From positions 1 to 64,000 of the forward strand of contig CAMDCE010000023.1 in the NCBI GenBank assembly GCA_945889625.1: a DNA stretch of 64,000 nucleotides, read 5' to 3'. How positions within the stretch are numbered: the stretch's first letter is position 1; the number at the start of each line of letters is the position of its first letter. The DNA is from Asaia bogorensis. GTDB lineage: Bacteria; Pseudomonadota; Alphaproteobacteria; Reyranellales; Reyranellaceae. Both the position numbers and the translations under genes were made by a program. The notes beneath the pieces were generated by a model. The model was not told the DNA's origin. It searched no databases and saw only the letters and a program-made list of their open reading frames with translations. This document shows, piece after piece, positions 9,108-21,119 of the stretch.

Positions 9108-9929
9108 TTACGGCGCCTTCAGCACTGCCGCGCAGGCGGCGGGCAGCTTCGGCCGGTAGGGCTTGGGCGGCGTCGCGGTAACGGGCGGCGGGGTGATCGG
9201 CGCCTTGCGGAACCACGAATCGAGCGCCTCGCCGCAGCCGTCATCGTGTGGATAGTCGGCCTGCGGTTGGCAACTTGGATTGCCCGGTGGGCAATAGAGC
9301 CGGATGTGGAAATGCTCATCATGGCCGTACCACGGCACCAGTTTGCGCAACCAGGCACGATTGCCGGTGGCGGTGTGACAGAGCCGCTCCTTGATCCATT
9401 TGCTGACGAACATGCGGTCGAGGTTCGGCATTTCGGCGGCCGTCTTCAGCAGGGTGACGTGCTGCTGGGAGAAGACCGTGTCGTCGATGCCGCCGTCGCC
9501 GGCCTGCACCAGCGAGCGCAGCATGACCTGTTCGCGCTCGGCCGGCGCCAGGCGCGGCCGCGGCGCGCGCTCGAACCAGATATCGACGTCGAGACCCATT
9601 TGGTGGCTGGCGTGTCCGAAGCTCATCGGGCCGCCGCGCGGCTGGCCGATGTCGCCGATATAGAGGTGGGCCTGGCCCGTGGCGCGCATCCTGTCGGCCA
9701 GCGTCCTGACGAACTCGATCGTCACCGGCTGGCCCCAATAACGGTTGCGGCTGACCCGGATCGCCTCGTAGCCCGGCCCGTCGAGCGCCAGCGCCTGGGC
9801 GCCCTGCAGGCAGCCGGCACTGTAGAAACCGATCGACTGAGCGGGCCCGGGCGCCGGCGTGGCGACGTCGGCCCAGTCCGCGCCGCAACACAGCAACGCC
9901 GCGATCAGCGAAACAATGACACGCCTCAT
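9108..9929 (-). CDS. mepA: Penicillin-insensitive murein endopeptidase
   Basis: IGDIGQPRGGPMSFGHASHQMGLDVDIWF and WYGHDEHFHIRLYCPPGNPSC are MepA/LAS metallopeptidase motifs. Confidence 0.9.
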   Translation of the reverse strand: MRRVIVSLIAALLCCGADWADVATPAPGPAQSIGFYSAGCLQGAQALALDGPGYEAIRVSRNRYWGQPVTIEFVRTLADRMRATGQAHLYIGDIGQPRGGPMSFGHASHQMGLDVDIWFERAPRPRLAPAEREQVMLRSLVQAGDGGIDDTVFSQQHVTLLKTAAEMPNLDRMFVSKWIKERLCHTATGNRAWLRKLVPWYGHDEHFHIRLYCPPGNPSCQPQADYPHDDGCGEALDSWFRKAPITPPPVTATPPKPYRPKLPAACAAVLKAP

Positions 9930-9960
9930 CTTGTTGCGAGGATAGTCGCTCGCTAAGACT

Positions 9961-10767
9961 TTGCCCATGGCCGACTACGCCAATATCCAATTGAGCCGCG
10001 AAGGCGCCGTGGCGCGGCTGCTGCTCGACCGGCCGGACCGGCGCAACGCGCTGACGCATGCCATGATGCTGGAGCTCGAGAATGCGTTCGGCCGCGTGCG
10101 CGACGATCCAAGCTGCCGCGTCCTGGTGCTGCGTGGCGCCGGCGGGCATTTCTGCGCCGGTGGCGATCTCGAGGCCATGGCCGACATGCCGCCCAAGCCC
10201 AACGGCGCGCTCGATCCACTGGTGCCCGCCTATCGTCAGTTCGGCGATGCGCTGCTGGCGCTCAACAATTTGCCGCAGGCGACGGTAGCGATCGTCGAAG
10301 GCTCGGCGGTCGGTGGCGGCTTCGGCATGGCGTGCTGCTCGGACGTGGTGATCCTGCACGACAGCGCCCGCTTCGGCATGCCCGAGCCCAAGGTCGGGTT
10401 CATCCCGTCGCAGATCATCCCCTTCGTGGTGCGCCGCATCGGCGAGGGGCCGGCGCGCGACCTTGCGGTGACCGGCCGCGTCATCGACGCCAAGGAGGCC
10501 CATCGCCTGGGCATCGGGGCGCATTTCTGCGCCAACACCGCCGATCTCAATCGCACGATGAAGGTGGTGCTCGACGACATCCTGCGGCTCGAGCCGCAGG
10601 CGCTGGCAACGGTGAAACGTCTGGTGCTGTCCGGAGCGACGGCCGATGATAGGGCGGTGCTCGACGACGCGGCCGAGAGCCTGGTCGGACTGCTGCGCCG
10701 TCCCCAGGCGGCGGAAGGTATCCGGCACTTCATGGCCAAGACGACACCGCCGTGGGCAAAGGGTTAG
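9961..10767 (+). CDS. Enoyl-CoA hydratase/isomerase family protein
   Basis: LLLDRPDRRNALTHAMMLEL...GAGGHFCAGGDLEAM...GSAVGGGFGMACCSDVVI. Confidence 0.9.
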   Translation: MPMADYANIQLSREGAVARLLLDRPDRRNALTHAMMLELENAFGRVRDDPSCRVLVLRGAGGHFCAGGDLEAMADMPPKPNGALDPLVPAYRQFGDALLALNNLPQATVAIVEGSAVGGGFGMACCSDVVILHDSARFGMPEPKVGFIPSQIIPFVVRRIGEGPARDLAVTGRVIDAKEAHRLGIGAHFCANTADLNRTMKVVLDDILRLEPQALATVKRLVLSGATADDRAVLDDAAESLVGLLRRPQAAEGIRHFMAKTTPPWAKG

Positions 10768-10772
10768 AGACG

Positions 10773-11609
10773 ATGCGCAACTATCGCCATATCGAAGTGA
10801 GACCGATCGCCGGTGCGCTGGGCGCGGAGATCCATGGCATCGACATGGCGCACGATCTTGCCGCGGAGGTCGTGGGCGAGATGCGCCAGGCGCTGCTCGA
10901 TCATCTGGTGATCTTCCTGCGCGAGCAGAACGCCACGCCGCATCAGCAGCTCGCCTTCGCCCGCAAGTTCGGCGAGCCGATCGAATATCCGCAGCTCAAG
11001 GGCCTGCCGGAATCGCCGATGATCACGCCGGTCGTGAAGCTCGAACATGAGCGCAACAATTTCGGCGGCATCTGGCATTCCGACACGACCTATCTGGCGG
11101 CCCCGCCGATGGGCAGCATGCTGCTCGCCCGCGAGGTGCCGCCGGTGGGTGGCGACACCATGTTCGCCAACCAGTATCTCGCCTACGAGGCGCTGTCCGA
11201 CGGTCTGAAGAAGACGCTCGACGGGCTGGTCGGCGTCAGTTCATCGGTCAAGGCAGACACCACCAAGACCCGCGAGGACCGACAGAAGGCTCAGGGCGAC
11301 ACCCTGAAGGTGCTGACGGCCGAGCATCCCCTGGTGCGTACGCACCCAGAGACCAGTCGCAAGGCGCTCTACACGTCGGTGGCGCACACCGCCCACATCA
11401 AGGGCTGGACCGAGAAGGAAAGCCTGCCGTTGCTGGAATTTCTCTGGGAGCACCAGACCCGGCCGGAATTCACCTGCCGCTTCCCGTGGCGCGTCGGCTC
11501 GCTCGCCTTCTGGGACAACCGCTGCGCCATGCACTATCCGATCAACGACTATCACGGCTTCCGCCGCGTCATGCACCGCATCACCCTGGCGGGCGACAGG
11601 CCGCGTTAG
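10773..11609 (+). CDS. TauD/TfdA-family Fe(II)/2-oxoglutarate dioxygenase
   Basis: GIWHSDTTYLAAPPMGSML, WDNRCAMHYPINDYHGFRRVMHRITLAG. Confidence 0.92.
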   Translation: MRNYRHIEVRPIAGALGAEIHGIDMAHDLAAEVVGEMRQALLDHLVIFLREQNATPHQQLAFARKFGEPIEYPQLKGLPESPMITPVVKLEHERNNFGGIWHSDTTYLAAPPMGSMLLAREVPPVGGDTMFANQYLAYEALSDGLKKTLDGLVGVSSSVKADTTKTREDRQKAQGDTLKVLTAEHPLVRTHPETSRKALYTSVAHTAHIKGWTEKESLPLLEFLWEHQTRPEFTCRFPWRVGSLAFWDNRCAMHYPINDYHGFRRVMHRITLAGDRPR

Positions 11610-11621
11610 CGACAGGCCGCG

Positions 11622-14057
11622 CTAGCGGCTGGGCGGCGACAAGGTGATCGTGCCGATAGCGCCGCGGGCGACCTCGGCATGGGTGCCGGTAATTTCGATG
11701 TAGCTGAGGCTCCGCCAGCGTTCGACGAAGTTGCGCGACCAGCGCGACAGCATGTTGCCCGATTCGCCGAGCGGTATGGCGAAGCGGCTGTTGTCGAGGT
11801 CGCTGAAATCGTAGACGGCGCGGTAGGCCGGGCCATGCACGGCCTCGAAGGGACGCGGGCCGCGATACGACGGTTGGGCGCGATTGAGCGTATGGGCACC
11901 GCCGTCGGAGGCAAAACGCACCGAAGCGAGGTCGCGCAGCAGCGGTATGCCATCGAACATCGGATGGCGATGCGCGGCGCGATGCTCGCGGCCCCATTGC
12001 CAGTTGTCGATCTCCGGTCCCTGACGTGCCGCGATGCCGGCCAGCGCCCGCTCGAGCGCCGCGGCGATGACGTCGTCGCAGCTCTCGACGGGCTTGGTCG
12101 AGCGGTCGTCGCACCATTGCGGACGATCGCGCAGGACGCGCAGCAGGTTCGTGACGTTGGGCGTGGCGAGGTCGGCGTAGAGTTCAGTGCCCAGCTCGTC
12201 GGCAATCAGCCCGCGCTGCAGCTCGGTGAGCCAGGCCGTATAGATCAAAGGCTCGGGCCGGTTGGCCAGCATGAAGCGGTTCCAGCGGCGCATCAGCTCG
12301 ATCACCCGGACGGCGCGCGGATTGCGCGGCGCAGGATTCAGCAGCACCGGCAGGACTTCGGCGGCATCGGGCGAGAGATTGTCGGCCTGGATGGCGATCA
12401 TGCCATAGACGGGATGACGCTCGACCTCGCGCAGGAGCTGGTTGGCGCGGCGCTGGCGATAGGGCTCGGCCCAGTCGCGGCTGATGAAATGGCGATAGTC
12501 GTCCGGCACCAGGCGGGCGTTGGCGTTAACGATGATGCCGCTCGCCGGGTTGTAGATCCGCGGCAGCTCGTCAAACGGCACGAAGCTCGCCCAATCGTAT
12601 TCGCCCGTCCAGCCCGGCTGCGGCAGCGAGCCGTCACCCTTGCGCCGGATCGGCACGCGCGCCGGCGCCACCAGGCCGATGTTCCCCGACGTGTCGGCAT
12701 AGACGATGTTCTGCATCGGCGAGACGACCTTGCGCGCCGCGGCGAGGAAGTCGTTCCAGTTCTGCGCGAGGCCAATCCGGACCAACGCCTCGATCGTGGT
12801 GTCCTGGCTGTCGAGCGCCGTCGCCTGCAGGGCGAGCACGTGGCCCGCCGGCGCGAGGTCGTCGGGCTTGCTGACGAAATCGTTGATCACCGCGCCGTGC
12901 CGCGTTTCGCGCAGCCGCAGCTTCACCGGCTCGCCCCACAGGACGTTGATGGTCTCTTCGCGAATGCTGAACGGCCGTGCGCCATCGGGCGTGATGTAGC
13001 GGTTGGGATCGGTCGGATCGACTCGCTCGACGAACAGGTCCTGGCTGTCGAGGTTCGTCGTCGTGAAGCCCCAGCCGATCGAGGAATTGTGGCCGAGCAC
13101 GATTGCGGGCGAGCCGGGCGCCGAGGCGCCCCGGATGTCGAAGCCCGGCCCGACCAGGCGCGCGAGATACCAGATGCCGGGAAAGCTGAGGCCGAGATGC
13201 GGATCGTTGGCGAGCAGCGGCTTGCCCGACACCGTGTGGGCACCCGACAGCACCCATTCGTTCGACGCCTGGCGCTTGGCGGTGCCTTCACCGTCGGTCG
13301 CGCGATAGAGCCGCTCGAGGTCGAGCCCGTTCAACGCCTCGTTGACCAGCGAAAGCGTGGCGTCCCGGCTGTCACCCGGCGGTGCGGTGAGCAGCTTCAG
13401 GCCATCCTCGCCCAGCTTGCGCACCAGCTTCAGGCGCAGCAGTTCGGAGCGCCAGTTGCCGTCGAGCGTCAGCGCCATGAGCTTGGTCCACACCAGCGAA
13501 TCGGCAGGCTGCCAGCGGTCGGGGCGGTAGCGGCCGCCCGACAGAAGCTTGATCACGGTGAGCTCGAGGCCGAACTGCTGGTCTTCGTCGCTGAGCCAGG
13601 CATTCACGCCGGCCGAATAGGACTCGAGCGTGGCGCGCGTGCCGGGCGAAAGCGCGCTCAGGCTGTCGATGGCATGACTGTAGACGCCCAGTCCGCGCAT
13701 CGTGCGGTCGCCGTTGAGGATGCCGTCGCCGAGCAGCATCGGTGGCAGCAGTTCGGAGAGCCGGCCCTGGCCCAGCCGGCGCAGCAATTCCATCTGCCAG
13801 AAGCGGTCCTGGGCATGCACATAACCCAGACCGAACGCGGCATCCTCGATCGAGCCGGCAATGATGTGAGGCACCGCGTTCTTGTCGCGCAGGATCTCGA
13901 CAGGAGCTTTCAGCCCCGCCGCTTCGGCGTGGCCGCTATAGGCCGGCAATGCGCCGCGCACCTGGAAGTAGGTGCCGAGGAGGAACACTGCGAGCGCAAG
14001 GGCAAGCGCGGCCATGACTTTTGCTAGGCCGGCGCCAAGGCGGACGAGTGTCCGCAC
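11622..14057 (-). CDS. Penicillin acylase family protein (Ntn hydrolase)
   Basis: 811 aa; VEILRDKNAVPHIIAGSIEDAAFGLGYVHAQDRFWQMELLRR; processing-site SNEWVLSGAHTVSGKPLLANDPHLG. Confidence 0.93.
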   Translation of the reverse strand: MRTLVRLGAGLAKVMAALALALAVFLLGTYFQVRGALPAYSGHAEAAGLKAPVEILRDKNAVPHIIAGSIEDAAFGLGYVHAQDRFWQMELLRRLGQGRLSELLPPMLLGDGILNGDRTMRGLGVYSHAIDSLSALSPGTRATLESYSAGVNAWLSDEDQQFGLELTVIKLLSGGRYRPDRWQPADSLVWTKLMALTLDGNWRSELLRLKLVRKLGEDGLKLLTAPPGDSRDATLSLVNEALNGLDLERLYRATDGEGTAKRQASNEWVLSGAHTVSGKPLLANDPHLGLSFPGIWYLARLVGPGFDIRGASAPGSPAIVLGHNSSIGWGFTTTNLDSQDLFVERVDPTDPNRYITPDGARPFSIREETINVLWGEPVKLRLRETRHGAVINDFVSKPDDLAPAGHVLALQATALDSQDTTIEALVRIGLAQNWNDFLAAARKVVSPMQNIVYADTSGNIGLVAPARVPIRRKGDGSLPQPGWTGEYDWASFVPFDELPRIYNPASGIIVNANARLVPDDYRHFISRDWAEPYRQRRANQLLREVERHPVYGMIAIQADNLSPDAAEVLPVLLNPAPRNPRAVRVIELMRRWNRFMLANRPEPLIYTAWLTELQRGLIADELGTELYADLATPNVTNLLRVLRDRPQWCDDRSTKPVESCDDVIAAALERALAGIAARQGPEIDNWQWGREHRAAHRHPMFDGIPLLRDLASVRFASDGGAHTLNRAQPSYRGPRPFEAVHGPAYRAVYDFSDLDNSRFAIPLGESGNMLSRWSRNFVERWRSLSYIEITGTHAEVARGAIGTITLSPPSR

Positions 14058-14060
14058 GTC

Positions 14061-15221
14061 TCAGCCGCCGAGGTAGGACAGGATGGCGTCCCGGTCGGCG
14101 TCGAGATCGGGCGCGGCTGGCCGCGTCGGTGGATCGGCGAAGGCCGACATCTTGATCGGATTGCCGGCAAGCTTGAGCGTGCCGCCGCTGCCGTCGGGCA
14201 CCGAGACCAGCATGTTGCGCGCCGCCACCTGGGGATGCTCCAGCGCCTGCTTGATGTTGTTGATGGGCCCGCAGGGAATGCCGGCCTTGCCGAGGACGTC
14301 GATCCAGTGCGTCGCGGACTTCGCGCCAAGCACCGTTTCGATCTCGCGCTCCAGCTTGCCGTGATGCTTCTGGCGCAGCGCATTGGTCTTGTAGTTCGGA
14401 TCGGCTGCCCAGTTGGCCTTGCCCAGCGCCTCGCACATCTTGACGAACAGGCTGTCGTTGCCCGCCGAGATGATGATGGAGCCGTCGGCGGTGCGGAACG
14501 CCTGGAAGGGCGTGATGGTCGGGTGCCGCGCACCGAGCGGGCCGGGAATCTCGCCTTCGACCGTGTAGCGCATGATGGCGTTCTCCAGCAGCGCCAGCTG
14601 GCAATCGAACATGCCGATATCGACCTTGGTCGATTCGCCGGTCTTGAGGCGATGGATCAGCGCGGCGTTGACCGCGACTGCGGTATAGAGGCCGGCGCCG
14701 ATGTCGCCGATCGACATGCCGACGCGGGCCGGCGGTTGGCCTTCGTGGCCGGTGATGCTCATGACGCCGCCCATGCCCTGCATGACCATGTCGTAGGCTG
14801 GATCCTTTGAATTGGGCCCGCTGTGGCCGAAACCCGACGCCGAGGCGTAGATCAGCTTGGGGTATTTGGCGTGCAGCGTTTCCCAGCCGTAGCCCAGCTT
14901 CTCCATCGTGCCGGGCCGGAAGTTCTCGACCAGCACGTCGGCCTTGGCGAGCAGCTTCTCGAAGACGTGCTTGTCGGCATCCTTCTTGAGGTCGAGCGCG
15001 ATGCTTTCCTTGCCGCGATTGACCGAGGCGAAGTAGGTCGACTTGCCCTTGACGTACGGCCCGTAGGCGCGCGCATCGTCGCCGCCCTTGGGCGGCTCGA
15101 CCTTGATCACCCGCGCGCCCATCTCGGCCATCAGCAGGGTGCAGTAGGGGCCGGCGAGAATGCGCGACAGGTCGATGACGAGGAAGCCCGACAGCGGGCC
15201 CTTGGTTGTGCTTTGGGTCAT
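14061..15221 (-). CDS. CaiB/BaiF family CoA transferase
   Basis: GPLSGFLVIDLSRILAGPYCTLLMAEMGARVIKVEPPKGGDDAR...ENFRPGTMEKLG. Confidence 0.95.
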   Translation of the reverse strand: MTQSTTKGPLSGFLVIDLSRILAGPYCTLLMAEMGARVIKVEPPKGGDDARAYGPYVKGKSTYFASVNRGKESIALDLKKDADKHVFEKLLAKADVLVENFRPGTMEKLGYGWETLHAKYPKLIYASASGFGHSGPNSKDPAYDMVMQGMGGVMSITGHEGQPPARVGMSIGDIGAGLYTAVAVNAALIHRLKTGESTKVDIGMFDCQLALLENAIMRYTVEGEIPGPLGARHPTITPFQAFRTADGSIIISAGNDSLFVKMCEALGKANWAADPNYKTNALRQKHHGKLEREIETVLGAKSATHWIDVLGKAGIPCGPINNIKQALEHPQVAARNMLVSVPDGSGGTLKLAGNPIKMSAFADPPTRPAAPDLDADRDAILSYLGG

Positions 15222-15230
15222 GTGCGGTTC

Positions 15231-16106
15231 TTAGCCAGTGGATCGCCGCGAATCCAGCCAGACATTGACGGCGGCGGCACTGATCACGATGGCGCCGCCT
15301 AAAAGCGTCAGATAGCCCGGCTTCTCGCCGTCGATCGCCCATACCCAGATCGGCCCCAGGACGAGCTCCAACAGCCCGAGCAGCGCGGCACGGCCGGCCG
15401 GAATGCGCTTGAGGCTCGCCATATAGAGCAGAAGGCCGCAGGCGAGCTGGCCCGGGCTCAGCGCCAGCAGCCACGGCACTTGCGACAATGTGACGTTTTC
15501 GGGATGAGCGAACGGCAGCGCTACTACGCCCGAGATGACGCCGGCCAGCAGAATTGCCGGCGCCATGCCGACATCGCGGCGATGGCGCACGACCACGTAG
15601 TTGGAACTCATGCACAGCACCACGATGCCCGCCACCGCCATGCCGAGCACGGCGCCAGCCTGCAGCGAGCCCGCGACGCTGAGCGCGAGCCCTGCGATGG
15701 CGGCAACCATGGCGAAGATCGTATGGCGGTGCAGCGGCTCTCCGAGGAACAGGCGGGCGAGCAGCGCCGTGATGAACGGCGTGGCGCCAAACATGATCAA
15801 CACGTTGGCAACCGGCGCTAGTCCCAGTGCCAGGATGAAGGCGACGAAACTGCCGGCCAGCGCCAGTGCGCTCAGCAGCAGTGCCGCACCGGCATTGCGC
15901 ACGTCGATCCACACGCGGCGGCGTTGCCAGAACAGGAATGGCAACATCGCAGCCACGAGAAACGCCGAGCGCCAGAACGAGACATCCCAGGCAGGAAGAT
16001 CGATGCGGCGGACGATTACGCCTGCCGTGCTGAAAACGGTTGCGGCGCTGACGGCGTATAGAACGCCAAGCGTGGCCGAACGGGAGGGAGAGGAGGGCGT
16101 TGCCAT
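15231..16106 (-). CDS. EamA/DMT-family transporter
   Basis: ~291 aa, 10-TM pattern; LLELVLGPIWVWAIDGEKPGYLTLLGGAIVI. Confidence 0.85.
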   Translation of the reverse strand: MATPSSPSRSATLGVLYAVSAATVFSTAGVIVRRIDLPAWDVSFWRSAFLVAAMLPFLFWQRRRVWIDVRNAGAALLLSALALAGSFVAFILALGLAPVANVLIMFGATPFITALLARLFLGEPLHRHTIFAMVAAIAGLALSVAGSLQAGAVLGMAVAGIVVLCMSSNYVVVRHRRDVGMAPAILLAGVISGVVALPFAHPENVTLSQVPWLLALSPGQLACGLLLYMASLKRIPAGRAALLGLLELVLGPIWVWAIDGEKPGYLTLLGGAIVISAAAVNVWLDSRRSTG

Positions 16107-16136
16107 GTCGGTGCCGGCCGTGAATAAGGAGTCGCC

Positions 16137-17129
16137 GTGCCCCCGTCCACCGCTTCTCTCGATCTGCCGCCATTCCGCCAGCGCTTTCCATGGTGGGGTG
16201 GCGATTTGCAGACCTTGGCCAACCGGCTGCGACCGGTGCGCGCAGATCTGGCGCCGCATCGCAGCGAGCGCCTGTCCTTTCCGCTGAAAGACAGCACAGG
16301 CGACACTCTGCTGGCGATGCTCGACCGGCCTGCCTCCCCGAGGGCGGGCCGTCCGTTGGCGATCCTGATCCACGGCCTCACCGGTGCCGAGGACAGCCTC
16401 TACATTCTCAGCATGGCGCGGAGGCTGCTCGACGGCGGCCATTCCGTGCTGCGGATGAACCTCCGCGGTGCCGGTCCGTCGCGCGCGATCTGCGGCGGCC
16501 ACTATTACGCCGGGCGTAGTCAGGATTTCCGCAGCCTGCTCGCGGTCCTGCCGCCGGAGCTGGCGAAGGACGGCATTGTGGCTGTGGGCTATTCGCTGGG
16601 CGGCGCAATGCTGCTGAAATATCTGGGCGAGGAGGGTGCAAACGCGCCGCTCGTTGCCGCCGCAGCGGTGTCGGCGCCGATCGACCTTTCCGCCACCTGC
16701 GCCCGCATGATGCGCCCGCGCAACACCTTCTATCATCGCTTTCTTCTCCGCCAGATGAAGAGCGAGGCGACGGGCGAGGGGGCAGTGCTGTCGAGGGAAG
16801 AGCGTGCCGCCATTCTCGGTTCGGCCACGATCTGGGACTACGACGAAGTCTTCATCGCGCCGCGCCACGGCTTCGCTGGCGCCGAAGATTATTACGAACG
16901 CTGCAAGCCGGTGCGATTCATGGGCGCCATCCGCACTCCCACCTTGGTGCTGGCGGCGATGGACGACCCGTGGATCCCAGGTGCACTCTATGGCGGCTAT
17001 GACTGGGCAGCCAACAGGATGCTGCAGCACCTATTGCCCGAGGGCGGTGGCCATGTCGGCTTCCACGGGCAAGGCGGCGCCGAGCCGTGGAGCGACATGG
17101 TGGTAGCGAGGTTCTTCGATGACGGGTGA
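16137..17129 (+). CDS. Alpha/beta hydrolase, YheT-like
   Basis: ILIHGLTGAEDSLYILSMARRLLDGGHSVLRMNLRGAGPS, nucleophile elbow GYSLGGAML; GTG start. Confidence 0.85.
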   Translation: MPPSTASLDLPPFRQRFPWWGGDLQTLANRLRPVRADLAPHRSERLSFPLKDSTGDTLLAMLDRPASPRAGRPLAILIHGLTGAEDSLYILSMARRLLDGGHSVLRMNLRGAGPSRAICGGHYYAGRSQDFRSLLAVLPPELAKDGIVAVGYSLGGAMLLKYLGEEGANAPLVAAAAVSAPIDLSATCARMMRPRNTFYHRFLLRQMKSEATGEGAVLSREERAAILGSATIWDYDEVFIAPRHGFAGAEDYYERCKPVRFMGAIRTPTLVLAAMDDPWIPGALYGGYDWAANRMLQHLLPEGGGHVGFHGQGGAEPWSDMVVARFFDDG

Positions 17130-17265
17130 GGGGCAAGAGATGGCAATCATCGTGGGCGTCGCGTGCTCGCTCGTCTGCCTTGTTCTGGCGTGGCGTGCCT
17201 ATCGCGGGGCGGCGGCCGACCACGAGGCGCAGAAGCGGGAAAAAGAGGACCGGGACGGCCGCTAG
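17119..17265 (+). CDS. Putative 48-aa single-TM small protein
   Basis: MTGEGQEMAIIVGVACSLVCLVLAWRAYRGAAADHEAQKREKEDRDGR; overlaps both neighbours. Confidence 0.4.
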   Translation: MTGEGQEMAIIVGVACSLVCLVLAWRAYRGAAADHEAQKREKEDRDGR

Positions 17266-17750
17266 CTGAGCGAGGTCGGCTGCGATGGCGGCCCCTCTCG
17301 CAGCAGGACCTTCAGTCGCGCTCCGAGATCGAGCGGCTCGAAGCGCTCTGTGGATGCTGAGATCTCGTCAGCCGTCCACCAGCGATGGTCGAGGGTCCAG
17401 GCTTGTTCGCCAGCATCGAGGCCCGATGTGTCGATGTGGGTCGAATTGGCGCGGCCGAGGAAGAAGCGCTCGCGATGCAGGACCAGTCTGTCGCGCCATT
17501 GCATGATGCGCTCGCGCTTCCACACCCAGCGCACGTCGCCCGTGACAACGAGCCCGGTTTCCTCGCGCGCCTCGCGGATCGCGGTCTCGACGAAGTCCTC
17601 GCCGGGATCGACCAGGCCCCCCAGCAACACCCAGAATGGATCGAGGAACGGATCGGCGGGATCGTACACCGCCGGGTTGTGCACCTTGAACAGGAACAGG
17701 CGATCCTGCGGGTCGAGCAGGATCAGCCGCGCCGACGGCCGCTCAATCAT
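17262..17750 (-). CDS. NUDIX hydrolase
   Basis: Nudix box GGLVDPGEDFVETAIREAREETGL. Confidence 0.93.
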   Translation of the reverse strand: MIERPSARLILLDPQDRLFLFKVHNPAVYDPADPFLDPFWVLLGGLVDPGEDFVETAIREAREETGLVVTGDVRWVWKRERIMQWRDRLVLHRERFFLGRANSTHIDTSGLDAGEQAWTLDHRWWTADEISASTERFEPLDLGARLKVLLREGPPSQPTSLS

Positions 17751-17759
17751 CCGTGGCGA

Positions 17760-20009
<2,250 letters not shown>

Positions 20010-20012
20010 TCG

Positions 20013-21080
20013 ATGTCGGAAGCTGAAATCCTGTTCGAGGTCCGGGACGGCCTGGGTCTGATCACGCTCAATCGGCCCAAGGCGCTGAACGCGCTGACGC
20101 ATGGCATGATCCTGGAGCTGGAGCGGGTCATCCCTGGCTGGGAGAAGGACCCCGCCGTCAAGGCCGTCGTGCTGCGGGGCGCGGGAGACCGCGCCTTCTG
20201 CGCCGGCGGCGACGTCACCAACCTCTATCGCGAGAGCCGCGAGAATCCCAAAGGGACGCTGCGCCGCGATTTCTTCCGCGACGAGTACATCGTCAATCGC
20301 CGCATCTACCGCTTCGCCAAACCGTGGATCTCGCTGATCGACGGCATCGACATGGGTGGTGGCGTCGGTCTCTCGGTGCACGGTTCGCATTCGGTGGCGA
20401 GCGAGAAGTTCCTGTTCGCCATGCCCGAGACGACCATCGGGCTCTTCCCCGATGTCGGCGGCGGCTATTTCCTGTCGCGCCTGCCGGGCGCGCTGGGCAC
20501 GTTCCTGGCGCTGACCAGCCATCGCCTGAAGGTGGCCGATGCGGTGTGGGCCGGCATCGTCGATGGCCATGTGCCGAGCGCGAAGATCAACGAGCTGCAG
20601 GCTGCTCTCGGCGCCGCCGACCTTGCTGGCTCCGACGCCAACCGAAAGGTCGATGCTGTGATCGCCGGTTTCGCCGCGGACGCCGGACCTCCGACTTTGC
20701 CGGCTATGATGACGGACATCGACCGTTGCTTCTCGGCCGAGTCGGTCACCGAGATCGAAGCAAAGTTGAAGAACCATCACGGCGAATGGGCGCACAAGCA
20801 GCTCGCCGCCCTGCTGAAGCTCTCGCCGCTTGCCATGGCGATCACGCTCGAGCAACTCAAGCGCTGCGCCAACCGCTCGTTCGAGGACTCGATGACCATC
20901 GAGTACCGCATGGCGCAGCACTGCATGCGGCCCGATCACGACTTCTTCGAGGGCGTGCGCGCGCTCTTGATCGACAAGGACCAGAAGCCGAAGTGGAATC
21001 CGTCGACGAATGAGGGCGTCACCCGTCAGATGGTCGAGGCGCATTTCAAGCCGCTGTCGAACGACCTGTTCTTCGACTGA
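20013..21080 (+). CDS. Enoyl-CoA hydratase / 3-hydroxyisobutyryl-CoA hydrolase family
   Basis: GAGDRAFCAGGDVTNLYRESRENP...MGGGVGLSVHGSHSVASEKFLFAMPETTIGLFPDVGGGYFLSRLPG. Confidence 0.93.
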   Translation: MSEAEILFEVRDGLGLITLNRPKALNALTHGMILELERVIPGWEKDPAVKAVVLRGAGDRAFCAGGDVTNLYRESRENPKGTLRRDFFRDEYIVNRRIYRFAKPWISLIDGIDMGGGVGLSVHGSHSVASEKFLFAMPETTIGLFPDVGGGYFLSRLPGALGTFLALTSHRLKVADAVWAGIVDGHVPSAKINELQAALGAADLAGSDANRKVDAVIAGFAADAGPPTLPAMMTDIDRCFSAESVTEIEAKLKNHHGEWAHKQLAALLKLSPLAMAITLEQLKRCANRSFEDSMTIEYRMAQHCMRPDHDFFEGVRALLIDKDQKPKWNPSTNEGVTRQMVEAHFKPLSNDLFFD

Positions 21081-21119
21081 GTCGCGCGGATCAGATCCGC
21101 GCTCAAGAGGGAGGGAAGT

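Noticed and set aside
11679-14027. 782-aa plus-strand ORF opposite the penicillin acylase gene
   Set aside because: Antisense shadow ORF caused by high GC; low-complexity Arg/Gly/Ala-rich translation without recognisable motifs, while the minus strand encodes a clear penicillin acylase.
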